A DNA stretch of 64,000 nt from Gordonia polyisoprenivorans (GTDB lineage Bacteria > Actinomycetota > Actinomycetes > Mycobacteriales > Mycobacteriaceae), in contig NZ_CP072203.1 in the NCBI RefSeq assembly GCF_017654315.1, forward strand, positions 4,030,001 through 4,094,000. Reading direction: 5' to 3'. How positions within the stretch are numbered: position 1 is the stretch's first letter; every line of letters starts with the position of its first letter. The translations under genes were made by a program, and so were the position numbers. The notes beneath the pieces are model-generated. The model had not been told where the DNA came from, searched no databases, and was given only the letters and a program-made list of their open reading frames with translations. Positions 12,644 through 20,719 of the stretch are shown here, one piece after another.

Positions 12644-14170
12644 ATGAACGTGACCCACATTTCGGGCCGACATTCTTCTGAAACATCTGCAGCGGTGGCC
12701 GCGGGCGCGCTCGCGGCACTGGTGTCCTTCGTCGGTTCCTGGATTCCGCAATTCTGGTACGACGAGATGGCCACGCTCGGCGCGGCGCGGCGCACACCCG
12801 CAGAATTGATGCGGCTCCTCGGCAACGTCGACGCTGTCCACGGCGCCTACTACTGGTTCATGGACGGGTGGCTGCGCCTCGTCCCGGACACCGAGTTGTG
12901 GACCCGCCTACCCGGTGTGATGGCCATCGGCCTAGCCGGCGCCGGAATCCATGTGCTCGCCCGTCGGCTGGCGGGGCCGACAACGGCACTCGTCGCAGCG
13001 GTGTTCTTCGCATTCCTGCCGAGCACCGTCCAGACCGCGACGGAGGCCCGCCCGTACGCCTTCACCGTTGCGGCCGCGGTGTGGGCCACGGTCGCGTTGG
13101 TCACGCTGGTACGCGCGATCCTGGACGGTCGGCGCTGGTGGCCGGCGGCACTGACCTATGGTGTGCTGCTGGTGGCGAGTATGGCCTTCTCGGTCCTGAG
13201 TGCCCCGCTGATGGCCGCCCACGCGCTCAGTGTGCTGATCTCGCGATCGACTCGTCGCGCGATCCTCATCGTGCTGGCGTGCATGGTTGCCGCGGTGATC
13301 GTCGTCTCCCCGCTCGTGCTCGCGGTCGCCGACCAATCCGGTCAGGTCGCCTGGATCGGCGACTACCACTACAACCCGGTGCTGCGCGTCAACGACATCG
13401 CCTTTCCCAACGCACCGCAATTGACGGTCTTGGCCCTGGTCGTGGGGGTATGCACGATTGTCGGCATCGCCCGCGCACGCGCGCACCGGGACTCCGTCGT
13501 GACACGGAAGCCACCGCCCGGCCTGACCCTGGCGGCGGTCGCGTGGCCGTGGCTGATCGCGCCACCGATTCTCCTGGGCCTGTATTCCCTGATCAGCCCG
13601 TCATTCGTGACGCGGTACCTGTGGTTCGTCGCACCCGCGGTGGCGCTGCTGCTCGCGGCGGGTGTGATTCGTCTCGCCGACAACCGAATCCGGGCCGGGG
13701 TGCCGATGGTGGCCGTCTGGACAGCGGCCTACGTCGTCCTGGCCCTACCGACCGTCGCGTATCTGCACACACCACTGTCGAAGCCGTACGGTATCGACTA
13801 CCGTTCGGCCACACGGTATCTCGCCGACCACCTGGCGGCCCAAGATTGTCTCGTCCAGGGCGATGTCGCGCACGCCGACGGCACGTCGCGCTACATCGCC
13901 GAGGGCTATCCGCAGGGATTCGCCCGCGGACGAGACATCATGCTCGATGACACTGTGGAGTCGTCCCTCGATCGCGGTGCACTCTGGGACCGGTCACTGC
14001 CCATGGACACGACCGGTCAGCGTGCGCAAGGTTGCCCGCGGGTATGGGTGCTCACCGATCGGGAGAATGCGTCGGCTCCGTCGGACAGTCTGCGAGCGAA
14101 CGGGTTTCGCGAGTCGGGCAGGTTCACCGGGAAGGACCTCCAGGTGATCGAATTCGTCCCGACCCGCTGA
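12644..14170 (+). CDS. GT-C superfamily membrane glycosyltransferase (GT39-like)
   Basis: A 508-residue polytopic protein with about ten hydrophobic segments. An acidic FWYDEMATL motif sits in the first extracytoplasmic loop (about residue 43), as in polyprenyl-phosphate-sugar-dependent transferases of the PMT/ArnT type. A soluble extracytoplasmic C-terminal domain of roughly 130 residues follows the last helix. The enzyme probably uses a polyprenyl-phosphate sugar to modify a cell-envelope glycan or protein; the substrate is unknown. Start at ATG 12644 is set by GGAGG four bases upstream; the earlier open frame has no such site. It follows the mycolyltransferase with a 178-base gap and ends 10 bases from the convergent SDR gene. 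Confidence 0.75.
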   Translation: MNVTHISGRHSSETSAAVAAGALAALVSFVGSWIPQFWYDEMATLGAARRTPAELMRLLGNVDAVHGAYYWFMDGWLRLVPDTELWTRLPGVMAIGLAGAGIHVLARRLAGPTTALVAAVFFAFLPSTVQTATEARPYAFTVAAAVWATVALVTLVRAILDGRRWWPAALTYGVLLVASMAFSVLSAPLMAAHALSVLISRSTRRAILIVLACMVAAVIVVSPLVLAVADQSGQVAWIGDYHYNPVLRVNDIAFPNAPQLTVLALVVGVCTIVGIARARAHRDSVVTRKPPPGLTLAAVAWPWLIAPPILLGLYSLISPSFVTRYLWFVAPAVALLLAAGVIRLADNRIRAGVPMVAVWTAAYVVLALPTVAYLHTPLSKPYGIDYRSATRYLADHLAAQDCLVQGDVAHADGTSRYIAEGYPQGFARGRDIMLDDTVESSLDRGALWDRSLPMDTTGQRAQGCPRVWVLTDRENASAPSDSLRANGFRESGRFTGKDLQVIEFVPTR

Positions 14171-14180
14171 CCCCGTGATG

Positions 14181-14954
14181 TCAGGTGAAGGCCTTCAGGT
14201 CGGGGTAGTTGGTGATCTCCCAGCCGCCGTCGACGACGAGACTGGTGCCGTTGATGTAGCTCGCCTGGTCGCCGGCCAGATAAAGACAGGCATCGGCGAT
14301 CTCCTCGGGTGTGCCCGCCCGGTTCATCACAATCCGATTCAGGTAGTCCGTGGCCACCGACTCGATACCGAGGAACGGTGCGGTCATCGGCGTGTCGACA
14401 AGCCCCGGTAGGACGGCGTTGACGCGGATTCCGTCGGCTCCGAGCTCCAGGGCGGCGTTCTTGGTGAAACTCTCGACCCCCGCCTTGGCGGCGGCGTACG
14501 AGCTGCCTCCGTACAGCGGCACATGGGCGTTGAGCGACGACACGTTGACGATGGCGCCACCGCGACCACCGTCGCGGATCGCTCGTGCAGCATGTCGAGT
14601 GACCAGGTAGGTGCTCTTGAGCACGACATCGATCGTGGCGTCCCAGTCCGACGTAGGCCCGTCCACGATGGTGCCGATCCGCGCGATACCGGCGATGTTG
14701 AATGCGATGTCGAGTTGGCCGAACCGCTCGACGGCGAGTGCGACAGCACCGGCGACGTCGTCCTCCTGTGCCACGTTGCCGGCCACCCCGACGGCGGTGT
14801 CGCCGAGGCTTGTCGCCACCGACGCGACGCCGTCGGCGTTGAGATCGAGCAGAACCACGGAGGCCCCCTCGTCGACGAGTTTTCGGCCGACCGCAGCGCC
14901 GATACCCGAAGCCCCGCCTGTGACCAGCGCGACCTTGCCTTCGAACCGCGACAT
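14181..14954 (-). CDS. Short-chain dehydrogenase/reductase
   Basis: A 257-residue classical SDR. The N-terminal cofactor loop is TGGASGIG (residues 12-19); LDLNADG after beta-2 suggests NAD rather than NADP preference; the catalytic Ser is in VNVSSLN (about 139) and YAAAK gives Tyr153 and Lys157. The usual NNAG motif reads NIAG. The C-terminus has the AGTPEEIADACLYLAGDQASYINGTSLVVDGG signature shared with FabG-like and sterol/alcohol dehydrogenases. Substrate not inferable. It is divergent from the epoxide-hydrolase-like gene, with a 257-base intergenic region between them. Confidence 0.85.
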   Translation of the reverse strand: MSRFEGKVALVTGGASGIGAAVGRKLVDEGASVVLLDLNADGVASVATSLGDTAVGVAGNVAQEDDVAGAVALAVERFGQLDIAFNIAGIARIGTIVDGPTSDWDATIDVVLKSTYLVTRHAARAIRDGGRGGAIVNVSSLNAHVPLYGGSSYAAAKAGVESFTKNAALELGADGIRVNAVLPGLVDTPMTAPFLGIESVATDYLNRIVMNRAGTPEEIADACLYLAGDQASYINGTSLVVDGGWEITNYPDLKAFT

Positions 14955-15211
14955 CGTTGTCCTCCTCAGTCAGTTGTTAACACCACGCATGTGATGCTCC
15001 CCACACCGTAAGGAGCGACATGCGCGTTGGACATTCCCCGACGGGGGCAGCACAAATAGCACTTTCGTGGAATATGACCGAGCCAACTCAGATGTGACCG
15101 TAGTGACACCTGCCACAGCGATGGCGCGACCCGTCGTCACGGGATCGTTTCACCCGATTCATCCGTCCACCCAGGCCGATCGTCGGCCGCCAGTCACAGG
15201 AGACAACGACC

Positions 15212-16099
15212 ATGTCCATCGACACAGCCGACATCGCGGCCACCCCGATCGAGATCGGTGAGGTGACACTCAGCGTCATCGACGTCGGCGAAGGCCCCAC
15301 TGTCCTTCTGCTCCATGGTTTTCCGGATCGAGCAACCATGTGGCGAACCCAGATCCGCGATCTGCGTGAGGCCGGCTATCGCGTCATCGCGCCCGACCTG
15401 CGCGGGTTCGGCGACAGCAGCCGGCCGGCAGATCCGTCGGCCTACGCGGCACCGACCTTGCTCGACGACATCATCGGACTCCTCGATCACCTCGGTGTCG
15501 GCGAGTTCAGCGTGGCCGCGCACGACTGGGGTTCGCTCATCGGTTGGGTCCTTGCCGCCAGCCTCCCCGATCGGGTCACCAAGCTCGCCGCGTTCTCCGT
15601 CGGCCACCCGCGGGCGTATGCCGGCGCCGGATTCCCGCAGAAGCAGCTGGCCTGGTACATCCTGTGGTGGCAGACACCCGGCGTCGCGGAATCGGCACTC
15701 CCGGTCAACGATTGGGAGTGGTTCCGCGAGTGGGCCTACGACGGTGCGCAACGCTCCTCGGACCCCGATCTCGATCGGCAACTCACCGACCTCGAACGCG
15801 ACGGCGCACTGAGCGCCGGACTCAACTACTACCGGGCCAACCTGACACCGGCCGAATTCGCCGACAACGACTGGTACGCGCTGGCCGATCTCCCACCCGT
15901 CGCCTGTCCGGTGATGGGCGTGTGGGGAGAGGACGAGATGGCCCTGACCGAACGCCAGATGACCGACTCGGCACGGTATGTCACCGGACCGTGGCGCTAC
16001 GAGCAGCTGTCTCATGTCGGCCACTGGATCCCCGCCCACCGTCCGGAGCAGACCTCGGCTCTGCTGCTCGACTTCTTCGGGGGCACAACGACATCGTGA
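15212..16099 (+). CDS. Alpha/beta hydrolase, epoxide-hydrolase-like
   Basis: A 295-residue alpha/beta hydrolase. HGFPD near residue 35 forms the oxyanion hole; the nucleophile elbow AHDWGS has Asp (about 105) rather than Ser, which places it with epoxide hydrolases and haloalkane dehalogenases; the acid is likely in WGEDE (about 241) and the base in SHVGHWIP (about His271). Two cap-domain tyrosines that assist epoxide opening may be in LNYYRANL. This fits an epoxide hydrolase better than an esterase, but fluoroacetate dehalogenase-like activity cannot be ruled out. AGGAGA lies eight bases before the ATG. Confidence 0.8.
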   Translation: MSIDTADIAATPIEIGEVTLSVIDVGEGPTVLLLHGFPDRATMWRTQIRDLREAGYRVIAPDLRGFGDSSRPADPSAYAAPTLLDDIIGLLDHLGVGEFSVAAHDWGSLIGWVLAASLPDRVTKLAAFSVGHPRAYAGAGFPQKQLAWYILWWQTPGVAESALPVNDWEWFREWAYDGAQRSSDPDLDRQLTDLERDGALSAGLNYYRANLTPAEFADNDWYALADLPPVACPVMGVWGEDEMALTERQMTDSARYVTGPWRYEQLSHVGHWIPAHRPEQTSALLLDFFGGTTTS

Positions 16100-16106
16100 C
16101 GCCGCC

Positions 16107-16152
16107 CGGCAACCGAGGTGAGTATCGCTGTCGATGTTCGCCTCGGTTGCCG
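16107..16152. terminator. Likely bidirectional hairpin terminator
   Basis: CGGCAACCGAGG (16107-16118) pairs perfectly with CCTCGGTTGCCG (16141-16152) across a 22-base loop. It sits between the convergent hydrolase and nadC genes. There is no U-tract on either side, as is common in high-GC actinobacteria. Confidence 0.55.
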
Positions 16153-16190
16153 ATCGTCACGGCCGCCGCTCGTCTCAGGTGGCGATCGTC

Positions 16191-17090
16191 TCAGGTGGCG
16201 ATGTCCAATCCGAGATCGAGCACGGTCACCGAGTGGGTGAGCGCCCCCACGGCGAGATAGTCGACACCGGTGCGGGCGTATTCGCCGGCCACGTCGAGCG
16301 ACAGGCCACCGGAACTCTCCAACTTGGTCTGCGGCGACCGAGAATTGCGGCGTTGCACCGCGATCTGGGTGGCCCAGGGCTCGAAATTGTCGAGGAGTAC
16401 CAGTTGCGGCGACAACTCGAGGACCTCGTCGAACTGTTCGAGCGAATCGACCTCGACCTCCACCGGCAGATCCGGTGCGGCAGCACGCACGGCCTCCAGC
16501 GCGGCGCGGACCGACCCGGCTGCGGCGACATGGTTGTCCTTGATCAGTGCGGCGTCACCCAGACCCATCCGGTGGTTGACACCACCACCGGCGCGGACGG
16601 CATACTTCTGCAGAGACCGCATGCCGGGCAACGTCTTCCGAGAATCCCGGATCTTGACGTCGGTTCCGGCGACCGCGTCGACCCACGCCGCTGTTGCCGT
16701 GGCGATCCCCGACAGGTGGCATAGCAGGTTCAAACAGGTGCGCTCCGCGGTGAGCAGAGCCGCGGTCGGCGCGTGTACGGCAAGGACGGTGTCGCCGGGC
16801 GCCACTCGCGTGCCGTCGGGAACGATCTCGGTCACCGTGTATGCGCCTGCGCCGATGACCGCGTCGAACACGGCCTGCGCCACCGGGATTCCGGCGACGA
16901 CGCCGTGTTGGCGGGACACGATCGCGGCGTCGGTGGTTGCCTGCGGTGGCACCGTGGCGGAGGTGGTCACGTCGGGCCCGTAGCGCAGGTCCTCGTCGAG
17001 TGCGGAGCGGATGAGCGACCGGATCTCGTCGGTGATCTCGAGTTCGTCTCGGCCCGTGGCCGTTTCCTGCCCGACGAAGGTGGCGCTCAT
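16191..17090 (-). CDS. nadC: Nicotinate-nucleotide pyrophosphorylase (quinolinate phosphoribosyltransferase)
   Basis: A 299-residue enzyme joining quinolinate to PRPP to give nicotinate mononucleotide. Motifs: ERTCLNLLCHLSGIATAT, the RDSRKTLPGMRSLQKYAVRAGGGVNHRMGL core with PRPP/quinolinate-binding Arg and Lys residues, LIKDNHV, VEVEVDSLEQ, LLDNF, and LESSGGLSLD. It starts only four bases after the nadA stop, so the two are one transcript. The 3' end lies in a duplicated 16-base stretch (CGTCTCAGGTGGCGAT at 16171-16186 and again 16187-16202); the stop codon is in the second copy. No nadB gene is present between nadA and nadC. Confidence 0.95.
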   Translation of the reverse strand: MSATFVGQETATGRDELEITDEIRSLIRSALDEDLRYGPDVTTSATVPPQATTDAAIVSRQHGVVAGIPVAQAVFDAVIGAGAYTVTEIVPDGTRVAPGDTVLAVHAPTAALLTAERTCLNLLCHLSGIATATAAWVDAVAGTDVKIRDSRKTLPGMRSLQKYAVRAGGGVNHRMGLGDAALIKDNHVAAAGSVRAALEAVRAAAPDLPVEVEVDSLEQFDEVLELSPQLVLLDNFEPWATQIAVQRRNSRSPQTKLESSGGLSLDVAGEYARTGVDYLAVGALTHSVTVLDLGLDIAT

Positions 17091-17094
17091 CGTA

Positions 17095-18156
17095 TTACTC
17101 CCCCGAGCCCGGATTACCGATCGCGATCATCCGCTCGACGCTGCGGCGTGCACGCTCGGCGACATCGTCGGCGACGAACACCTCGTCGCGACCCTCCCGC
17201 AATGCGCGCAGCAGCGCCGCCGGGGTGATCATCTTCATGTACGGGCACGAAGCGCGGTCGTTGACGGCCTGGAAATCGATGCCGGGAGCGGCCTTTCGCA
17301 GCTGGTGCAGCATGCCGATCTCGGTGGCCACGAGGACCTGCTTGGCGCCGGTCGCGCGGGCCGCGTCGATCATGCCGCCGGTGGAGAGGATCTTGACCCG
17401 GTCGTCGCCGACCGCGCCCTCACCCGCGAGATACAACGCCGATGTGGCGCAACCACATTCGGGGTGGATGAACAGGTCGGCGTCGGGGTGGGCGTTGGCC
17501 TGCGCGGTCAGCTCGTCGCCGTTGATCCCAGCGTGCACGTGGCATTCGCCGGCCCAGATGTGGATGTTGTCGCGGCCGGTTTCGCGCTTGACGTGAGCGC
17601 CGAGGAACTGATCGGGCAGGAAGAGCACGTCACGATCGGGATCGATCGAGGCCACCACGTCGACGGCGTTCGACGAGGTGCAGCAGATGTCGGTGAGTCC
17701 TTTGACCTCGGCGGTGGTGTTCACGTACGAAACCACGACGGCGTCGGGGAAATCGTCCTTCCACACACGCAGGTCGTCGGCGGTGATCGAGTCCGCCAGC
17801 GAACAACCGGCGCGGGCGTCGGGGATGAGCACACGCTTGTCGGGGCTCAGGATCTTCGCGGTCTCGGCCATGAAATGCACGCCACAGAAGACGATCTCGT
17901 CGGAATCGACCTCCGCGGCGATACGCGAGAGGGCCAGCGAATCGCCGACATGGTCGGCGACGTCCTGGATGGCCGGCAACTCGTAATTGTGGGCGAGAAG
18001 AGTCGCGTTGCGGGCCCGTGCGAGGCGACGGATCTCCTCGGCCCACTCCGCTGTCGGTTCGACACCGGTGTATCCCCCGGGACCGTCCACCCACCGGGCG
18101 TCGATCAGTGCCGGCGTGGTGTCGCCCACGGCGATGCGGTCGCTGGTGATGCTCAT
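17095..18156 (-). CDS. nadA: Quinolinate synthase A
   Basis: A 353-residue iron-sulfur enzyme that condenses iminoaspartate with dihydroxyacetone phosphate to quinolinate. The expected [4Fe-4S] cysteines can be placed in [13 protein letters not shown], the [18 protein letters not shown] region and [22 protein letters not shown] is also typical. Start ATG 18154-18156, 66 bases from a perfect palindrome that is probably an operator. The gene heads a nadA-nadC operon lacking nadB, the L-aspartate oxidase that normally supplies iminoaspartate. The supplier must be encoded elsewhere, or the route may not run from aspartate at all. Confidence 0.95.
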   Translation of the reverse strand: MSITSDRIAVGDTTPALIDARWVDGPGGYTGVEPTAEWAEEIRRLARARNATLLAHNYELPAIQDVADHVGDSLALSRIAAEVDSDEIVFCGVHFMAETAKILSPDKRVLIPDARAGCSLADSITADDLRVWKDDFPDAVVVSYVNTTAEVKGLTDICCTSSNAVDVVASIDPDRDVLFLPDQFLGAHVKRETGRDNIHIWAGECHVHAGINGDELTAQANAHPDADLFIHPECGCATSALYLAGEGAVGDDRVKILSTGGMIDAARATGAKQVLVATEIGMLHQLRKAAPGIDFQAVNDRASCPYMKMITPAALLRALREGRDEVFVADDVAERARRSVERMIAIGNPGSGE

Positions 18157-18221
18157 CTGCCACTCCGTCCTTCATGCCGCTCGGGCATTGCTGCTCGCGG
18201 CACGGGCTGTGCTCCGAGACC

Positions 18222-18246
18222 GGTTTTCGACTACTGATCGAAAACC
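18222..18246. promoter_or_regulatory. Perfect palindrome, probable NrtR operator for nadA-nadC
   Basis: GGTTTTCGA (18222-18230) and TCGAAAACC (18238-18246) form 9-base perfect inverted arms around a 7-base spacer, centred 78 bases ahead of the nadA start codon. An NrtR-type repressor gene lies 700 bases away. In actinobacteria NrtR/NdnR controls nadA-containing operons from palindromes near the promoter. The assignment to NrtR is inference; the symmetry is seen directly. Confidence 0.6.
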
Positions 18247-18417
18247 TGGTGATCATCGTAACACCGGCCCCCGCGGGGACATTCCGTCGCACGCGAGTAG
18301 TTCCAAGCGCATTCCAAGTAGTCCACTACGCGTTTGCCGGAGACTCGTCGTCCGTAGCGTCCGTACTGCGTCGCCGCACATTCCCTCACCTGCATGTTCA
18401 CAGGAGGCCTGACCCCA

Positions 18418-18876
18418 ATGACCGCAAGCCTGACCCCCGCCGGAGATTCCCGGACCCCGATCGTCCCAATCGCCGCGCCGCGCCCGGTGATGCCGGTTCG
18501 CCGGGCCTACTCCACTCCCCTGCAGGCGGTTCGCCGCCGTCAGGAGGCGCTCGAACGTCTCGCCGCGCGTCGTGTCGTCGCCCCGATGCCACAACCGGCG
18601 GCGTTGCGCCCCGTCCCCGCACCCGAACCGGCCGACACACGGCAGTATCCCGCCGTCCCCCTGACGTGCCGAGAGGTCGAGGTGTTGCGTACCTGGCTGC
18701 TGGTGGACTCCAAGTCGGAGGCAGCGGCCGATCTGAACATCTCGGTGGGCACCGTCAACACCCACCTGGCCAGGATTCGCAGCAAGTACGCGCAGGCCGG
18801 ACGCACCGCACGCACCAAGGCATCGCTGGTGGCCCGCGCCATCCAGGACGGGCTGGTCGTGCTCGACGAGCTCTGA
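18418..18876 (+). CDS. LuxR-type helix-turn-helix regulator
   Basis: A 152-residue protein. The first 85 residues are rich in Pro, Arg and Ala (PRPVMPVRRAYSTPLQAVRRRQEALERLAARR) with no recognisable receiver or ligand-binding fold. Residues about 86-150 form a GerE/LuxR C-terminal DNA-binding domain: LTCREVEVLRTWLL, then SEAAADLNISVGTVNTHLARIRSKY. ATG 18418 is supported by AGGAGG ten bases upstream. It is divergent from nadA and separated from nrtR by 43 bases (convergent). Without a sensor domain it may act by abundance or with a partner; target genes are not known. Confidence 0.8.
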   Translation: MTASLTPAGDSRTPIVPIAAPRPVMPVRRAYSTPLQAVRRRQEALERLAARRVVAPMPQPAALRPVPAPEPADTRQYPAVPLTCREVEVLRTWLLVDSKSEAAADLNISVGTVNTHLARIRSKYAQAGRTARTKASLVARAIQDGLVVLDEL

Positions 18877-18919
18877 GGCGGCCGCGGACAGCAGCCGGAA
18901 GAGCCCACAACCGTGAAGT

Positions 18920-19636
18920 TCACATGGGTGGCTTGAGGGTGGCGAATTCATCGGTGACGCGGAGTTCGTTGTCGGCGAAGGCATACAACGCCGGTGGCCG
19001 TCCCCCCGACCGGCCCGTCCGGCCCAGGGTGCCGGTGGCGACGACGACACCGCGGCGACTGAGGATGCGCAGGAGATTGGTGGTGTCGACCCGGTAGCCG
19101 AGGGCGGCGCCGTAGATCTCGGAGAGTTCCGACATCGGGAATCGGCTCGGCGCCAACGCGAAAGCAATGTTGGTGTAAGAGAGCTTCGCGGCCAGCCGGT
19201 GGCGAGCCTTGGTGATGATCGAGCCGTGATCGAAGGCGAGTTCGGGGAGCGCGTCCACGCGATGCCAGTCGGCTCGATCAGGCGAGGTGGTGCGCGCATC
19301 GCTGGGTACGAGTCCGAGGTACGTCGACGCGATGGTGCGGATACCCGGCACGCGATGCGGCGCGGAGAATACCGAAAGCTGTTCGAGGTGCGCGAGAGTG
19401 TCGATGTCGACCATGTCGGCGACGACCAGCCGTGCGCAGGTTTCCAGGGTGTCCTCGGCACCGACCCGGCCGCCGGGCAGACACCAGGTCGATCCCTCGC
19501 CGCGCACCAGGAGCACACAGAGTTCCGGCGCGGCGTCATCGATGTCGCGGACCTGGAATACCGCGGTCAAGACCTCGACACGCAACGGCGAGACGGACGC
19601 CTCGGCGGAGTCCTCGGCGCGTGCGGCTGATGGCAT
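18920..19636 (-). CDS. nrtR: NrtR-type Nudix-related transcriptional regulator
   Basis: A 238-residue protein with a Nudix-like fold at about residues 18-150 followed by a winged helix. The Nudix part has WCLPGGRVGAEDTLETCARLVV; the catalytic Nudix-box glutamates are not conserved in the standard REXXEE form, as in NrtR repressors that sense ADP-ribose or related NAD metabolites instead of hydrolysing them. The C-terminal domain contains SELSEIYGAALGYRVDTTNLLRILSRRG and GGRPPALYAF, typical of NrtR. Proximity to nadA-nadC and the palindrome at 18222-18246 support a role in NAD synthesis control. Start ATG 19634-19636. Confidence 0.82.
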   Translation of the reverse strand: MPSAARAEDSAEASVSPLRVEVLTAVFQVRDIDDAAPELCVLLVRGEGSTWCLPGGRVGAEDTLETCARLVVADMVDIDTLAHLEQLSVFSAPHRVPGIRTIASTYLGLVPSDARTTSPDRADWHRVDALPELAFDHGSIITKARHRLAAKLSYTNIAFALAPSRFPMSELSEIYGAALGYRVDTTNLLRILSRRGVVVATGTLGRTGRSGGRPPALYAFADNELRVTDEFATLKPPM

Positions 19637-19665
19637 GGCGTCGATTGTAGGGGTGCTTCGGCGTC

Positions 19666-19791
19666 ATGACGGGCGCCGTCGGCGAGGTGACGGGCGCCGT
19701 CGGCGTCATGACGAGCGCCGTCGGCGAGATGACGAGCGCTGTCGGGGTGGTGACGGGCGCTGTCGGCGAGATGACGAGCGCCGGCGGCGAA
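19666..19791. repeat. Tandem array, 6 x 21 bp, between nrtR and the DUF2567-like gene
   Basis: Six consecutive 21-base copies with the core GACGRGCGCYGTCGGCG fill 19666-19791 exactly, ending at the base before the TAG stop of the DUF2567-like gene. They occupy the region just upstream of nrtR (30-155 bases before its ATG). On the plus strand each copy would read as a heptad such as MTGAVGE or MTSAVGV, but the plus frame then runs antisense through a good gene, so I treat the array as non-coding. Confidence 0.92.
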
Positions 19792-20415
19792 CTACGCGGG
19801 CGGGGCCGGTGGTCCGGGCTGCGCGGGAACCGGTTGCGGCGTCACGAGTTCAGGCGGCGCATCCCCGACGCCGAGATCGCCGTGGCGATTCGCCAGGGCG
19901 AACACGAGATAGACGACCGTGGCCGCGAGCGGCGCACAGATCGCCAATGCCCATGGACCACTGGGGGTTCCGCGGGTGGCGCCGTCGAGCCACAGTTGCG
20001 GGACGGCACGGAAGAGGGCACCTACCGCGACCGAGTCGGGGTCGGTGAAGCGACGCGCCGCGATCAGCGTCCCGGACCATCCCGCGATGCCCGACCCGAG
20101 CACCGTGGCGAGGAAGACGGTGGCGTACCCGGGGAGTCCGCGCCAACCCGGGGCCACCAGCCACCCGAGCACACCGGCCAGCGCGCCGTACCCGAGCATG
20201 ACGAAGGCGAATGCCGAGACACCGGCGATGCTGTCGATCGGATACACCTGATGCGCGGCTTTCAGCGCGCTCATCGACGGTGTGATCACGGCCCACAGGG
20301 CGCCGGCGACCACCCCGAGCACTCCGATCACCGCTGCGCACGCCGCCAGGGTCGCCGGGGTGCGGTGCGCGAGGCGCCTGCGGGGTCCGGCGGACACCGG
20401 CCCCGGCGCGGTCAT
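19792..20415 (-). CDS. DUF2567-like membrane protein at the end of the biotin operon
   Basis: A 207-residue protein with four predicted membrane segments (about residues 20-42, 66-88, 97-118 and 162-182) and a Pro-rich C-terminal tail ([17 protein letters not shown]). Loop motifs [12 protein letters not shown] and [15 protein letters not shown] resemble the mycobacterial Rv1591 family (DUF2567), which also follows bioB-Rv1590. Its ATG overlaps the bsaP stop as ATGA, so it is tied to the biotin genes. The function of the family is unknown; a membrane role in biotin handling is only suggested by position. Confidence 0.75.
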   Translation of the reverse strand: MTAPGPVSAGPRRRLAHRTPATLAACAAVIGVLGVVAGALWAVITPSMSALKAAHQVYPIDSIAGVSAFAFVMLGYGALAGVLGWLVAPGWRGLPGYATVFLATVLGSGIAGWSGTLIAARRFTDPDSVAVGALFRAVPQLWLDGATRGTPSGPWALAICAPLAATVVYLVFALANRHGDLGVGDAPPELVTPQPVPAQPGPPAPPA

Positions 20416-20672
20416 CGGTGACCCAGTTCGGAGGAGTCGACGCGGCCGTGCCGCGAGCATCTCGCATCCCATCCGTCCGGGCGGACCTGCACGATCATGC
20501 GCCGCCCACACTGCCCGCAGAAGCGGGGTGGCTCGAGTCCGAGCCGGGCCGCGGGCGGTATCGCGTCGGCCGACTCGATCTCCACCTCGATCCCGGTGTA
20601 CACGCCGTACCGGCACGGCTGATCCAGCGGGCCCGGGATCGGCACCGCACCGGAGATCACGCTTGTTGTCAT
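20412..20672 (-). CDS. bsaP: Biotin synthase auxiliary protein BsaP
   Basis: An 86-residue protein matching the Rv1590 family, reported in mycobacteria as an accessory factor that biotin synthase needs for iron-sulfur chemistry. Cysteines lie at about residue 20 ([11 protein letters not shown]), 52 and 55 (FCGQCGRRM) and 72 (ARCSRHG), suggesting metal or cluster binding. It lies 47 bases after bioB and overlaps the next gene by ATGA. I chose ATG 20670-20672; a GTG four codons upstream (20684) is an alternative start. Confidence 0.8.
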   Translation of the reverse strand: MTTSVISGAVPIPGPLDQPCRYGVYTGIEVEIESADAIPPAARLGLEPPRFCGQCGRRMIVQVRPDGWDARCSRHGRVDSSELGHR

Positions 20673-20719
20673 CGCACCACTCACGCTGGCGAGCCTAGTC
20701 ACGTCGTCGTCGGTGTGGA

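Noticed and set aside
16171..16202. 16-bp tandem duplication at the nadC 3' end as a functional site
   Set aside because: It spans the stop codon and only duplicates coding sequence; more likely a small slippage event.
19666..19791. Possible CRISPR array
   Set aside because: Units are directly adjacent with no unique spacers, and no cas genes are near.
19666..20421. Plus-strand frame starting with six heptads (MTGAVGE type)
   Set aside because: After the array it is antisense to the DUF2567-like gene and its translation has no recognisable domain; the regular heptads follow simply from a 21-bp period.
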